Origin: CAZNER01 sp964572065
Lineage (GTDB): Bacteria; Patescibacteriota; Dojkabacteria; JAHIVN01
NCBI GenBank assembly: GCA_964572065.1
Contig: CAZNER010000102.1
Coordinates: forward strand, 1 to 6,392
Direction: 5' to 3'
Length of the DNA stretch: 6,392 bases
Shown: in pieces, positions 5,225 through 6,392 of the stretch
Layout: the number at the start of each line of letters is the position of its first letter
How positions within the stretch are numbered: the stretch's first letter is position 1
The notes under the pieces: generated by a model
What the model was told of the DNA's origin: nothing
Database searches by the model: none
Seen by the model: the letters and a program-made list of their open reading frames with translations, nothing else
Made by a program: the position numbers and the translations under genes

Positions 5225-6076
5225 ATGATATACCTTCCACTTATAGGAGCTGTTGCTTTAGCATCAATTACAATTTTAGAAAGGACTGTTTTAAGAAAAA
5301 GAAAAATAAACACAAGATTTTTTCTAACTGCTGCTTTTCTTTCTTCTGTTATTGTTATGTTGCCTTTATTATATTTCTTTTGGGATGTCTCTCCAGAAGC
5401 TTTTCAATTAAAAAATATTTTAATTTTCTTAGTACTTATAACTCTCTCAATACTTGCAAACCTCAGTGTGTTTTTTGCATTTAAATGGGAGAAAGTTAGT
5501 AAATTAGAACCTGCATTGATTATGGAGCCTTTGTTTACAGTTCTTCTTGCCTTTGTTTTTAGTTTCTTTTTTACAGGTTTATATGAAAGAGACCCCCAGA
5601 TTATAATTCCTGCATTAATTGCTGGCGGAGCTTTAATATACTCTAATATCAAAAAACACCATCTTTGTATAAACAAATATTTTTTAGCTGCAATTCTTGG
5701 AAGCTTTTTATATGCCTCTGAGCTTATTGTAACAAGACTTATCTTAGATTATTACACTCCCATATCCTTTTATTTTTTGAGATGTAGCGCCATATTTCTC
5801 CTTAGCCTTTTTATTTTCAAACCACATATGACTAAACTTAGTTCAAGAGTAAAATGGGAAATATTTATTATTGGAGCATTATGGGTTATATTTAGAGTAA
5901 TTGTTTATTATGGATACCTCTCTCTTGGAGTAGTATTCACAACTTTACTTATTATGCTGGGTCCTGTATTTGTATATTTATCTGCTAGGATATTCTTAAA
6001 AGAAAAACTTGAATTAAGAAATATAATTGCATCACTTGTAATTATTGTTTGTGTATTATATGTTGTTTTGTTTTAG
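5225..6076 (+). CDS. EamA/DMT-superfamily transporter
   Basis: 283 residues with ten predicted membrane helices in two EamA repeats (roughly 1-142 and 150-283), the normal size and plan for the drug/metabolite transporter superfamily. Helix 3 into helix 4 carries AFKWEKVSKLEPALIMEPLF (85-104), and the second repeat has the matching YGYLSLGVVFTTLLIMLGPV (229-248). Both show the family pattern of a small 'A/G-x-x-x-x-S' turn followed by a Pro-containing helix 4. The last helix follows FLKEKLELRNIIAS (257-270), the usual 'E-x-L' loop of EamA repeats. It acts in the cytoplasmic membrane as a metabolite exporter or importer of unknown substrate. The gene has its own promoter, divergent from the HTH gene. 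Its TAG stop (6074-6076) overlaps the TAA stop (6075-6073) of the convergent LEA14-like gene. Confidence 0.87.
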   Translation: MIYLPLIGAVALASITILERTVLRKRKINTRFFLTAAFLSSVIVMLPLLYFFWDVSPEAFQLKNILIFLVLITLSILANLSVFFAFKWEKVSKLEPALIMEPLFTVLLAFVFSFFFTGLYERDPQIIIPALIAGGALIYSNIKKHHLCINKYFLAAILGSFLYASELIVTRLILDYYTPISFYFLRCSAIFLLSLFIFKPHMTKLSSRVKWEIFIIGALWVIFRVIVYYGYLSLGVVFTTLLIMLGPVFVYLSARIFLKEKLELRNIIASLVIIVCVLYVVLF

Positions 6077-6103
6077 AAAATGTGAATTTGTTCAACAACA
6101 TAT
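6058..6103. repeat. 10-bp inverted repeat enclosing the two convergent stop codons
   Basis: ATATGTTGTT (6058-6067) and its exact complement AACAACATAT (6094-6103) flank a 26-base spacer that contains both overlapping stop codons. Because the arms are inverted, both convergent proteins read Y-V-V across them. It could fold in the 3' ends of both mRNAs as a bidirectional stabiliser or terminator, but no oligo-T run follows the stem directly. Confidence 0.4.
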
Positions 6104-6392
6104 TTTTTAATATCTATCTTTTCTGTAAAAGATAGAACTATNNNNNNNNNNTTCCAATCAAGTCTATTACATGCACTTCTCCTGAAATTGTTGCATAAAC
6201 TTCTTTTTGGGTTATCAAATCTAATATTAATTCACTAGTAGGGACCCATTTAATATTATTTGAAATAGGATATTTTACTGATTTCTTAGAAGGGATTTTT
6301 CCTCCCTGAACAAATCCTGTTGCTAGAGTATGATTATTTTTATCAAGAGATATTATATATTCCACATGGCTAATTTTAACAGGAATTATTCC
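6073..6392 (-). CDS. LEA14-like (LEA_2/WHy domain) protein, N-terminus outside the window, interrupted by the assembly gap
   Basis: The minus-strand frame enters at 6392 (G-I-I-P-V-K-I-S-H-V-E-Y) and runs 80 codons to the gap. It shows LEA_2/WHy features: PVKISHVEYIISLD, then GFVQGGKIPSKKSVKYPI, then YATISGEVHVIDLIG. Left of the gap a further 22 codons (IVLSFTEKIDI...) run to TAA at 6075-6073 and look like the missing last strand of the domain. The two pieces differ in phase across the ten N; two, or any number equal to 2 modulo 3, missing bases would join them, so the gap is probably a placeholder for only a few bases. A GTG at 6365 is an internal valine, not the start. LEA14-like domains are beta sandwiches linked to desiccation or stress tolerance in plants; the archaeal role is unknown. 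It converges on the EamA gene with a four-base overlap. Confidence 0.6.
6113..6136. repeat. Perfect 10-bp hairpin next to the assembly gap
   Basis: TCTATCTTTT (6113-6122), loop CTGT, AAAAGATAGA (6127-6136). The stem is perfect and ends six bases before the N run. It lies within the C-terminal codons of the LEA14-like gene and 37 bases past the EamA stop. It might help end or protect the EamA mRNA, or explain why assembly broke here. No T run follows it. Confidence 0.5.
6142..6151. other. Assembly gap (ten N)
   Basis: Ten unresolved bases, probably a scaffolding placeholder of arbitrary length. It falls inside the LEA14-like gene. The coding phases on the two sides disagree if the length is taken literally. 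Confidence 0.97.

Noticed and set aside
5404..5676. 90-codon minus-strand open frame
   Set aside because: Antisense to the EamA transporter, whose membrane pattern and motifs are clear.
1..6392. tRNA or rRNA genes, CRISPR arrays, insertion sequences, a toxin-antitoxin pair or other defence module
   Set aside because: I saw no cloverleaf, no regularly spaced repeats, no transposase motifs and no recognisable effector domains.

Overview
The window looks like a piece of an AT-rich archaeal genome (about 30% GC by eye), most likely a DPANN archaeon of the Pacearchaeota/Woesearchaeota type. I infer this from archaeal TATA boxes placed about 25 bases ahead of start codons (leaderless transcripts), the absence of Shine-Dalgarno sequences, and the gene content: a LEA14-like protein, a flippase-like membrane protein and small Cys-motif orphans. 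Taxonomy is inference only. A run of ten N (6142-6151) shows this is a draft scaffold.

Left part, plus strand (1-2256): a TadA/GuaD-type nucleoside deaminase cut by the window edge by a single base; a small zinc-ribbon protein; a 140-residue protein with a C-x-H/C/C/C pattern; and a long orphan gene whose reading frame breaks at a nine-A run. The second half of that orphan (to 2256) lies in the -1 frame, has no start of its own, and contains a divergent second copy of a domain found in the first half. The three genes after the deaminase each carry the same promoter box (ATAAATCTT followed by an A/T-rich TATA core) 35-39 bases ahead of their ATG, so they look individually transcribed but coordinately controlled.

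Middle part, minus strand (5121 back to 2253): a small predicted helix-turn-helix protein, a sodium:solute symporter (SSS family) with its own TATA box, and two bases downstream a lysylphosphatidylglycerol-synthase-TM/flippase-like membrane protein. The last two almost certainly form an operon.

Right part: a divergent promoter region (5122-5224) drives the HTH gene leftward and an EamA/DMT-family transporter rightward. The transporter converges on a LEA14-like gene on the minus strand, which enters from the right edge, is interrupted by the assembly gap, and resumes left of it to end at 6073. Both convergent gene pairs (at 2253-2256 and 6073-6076) overlap by four bases at their stop codons. 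No RNA genes, CRISPR arrays or insertion sequences were seen, and no gene-free stretch exceeds about 110 bases. I found no recognisable defence system. The most unusual element is the frameshifted two-copy orphan together with its promoter-sharing neighbours.
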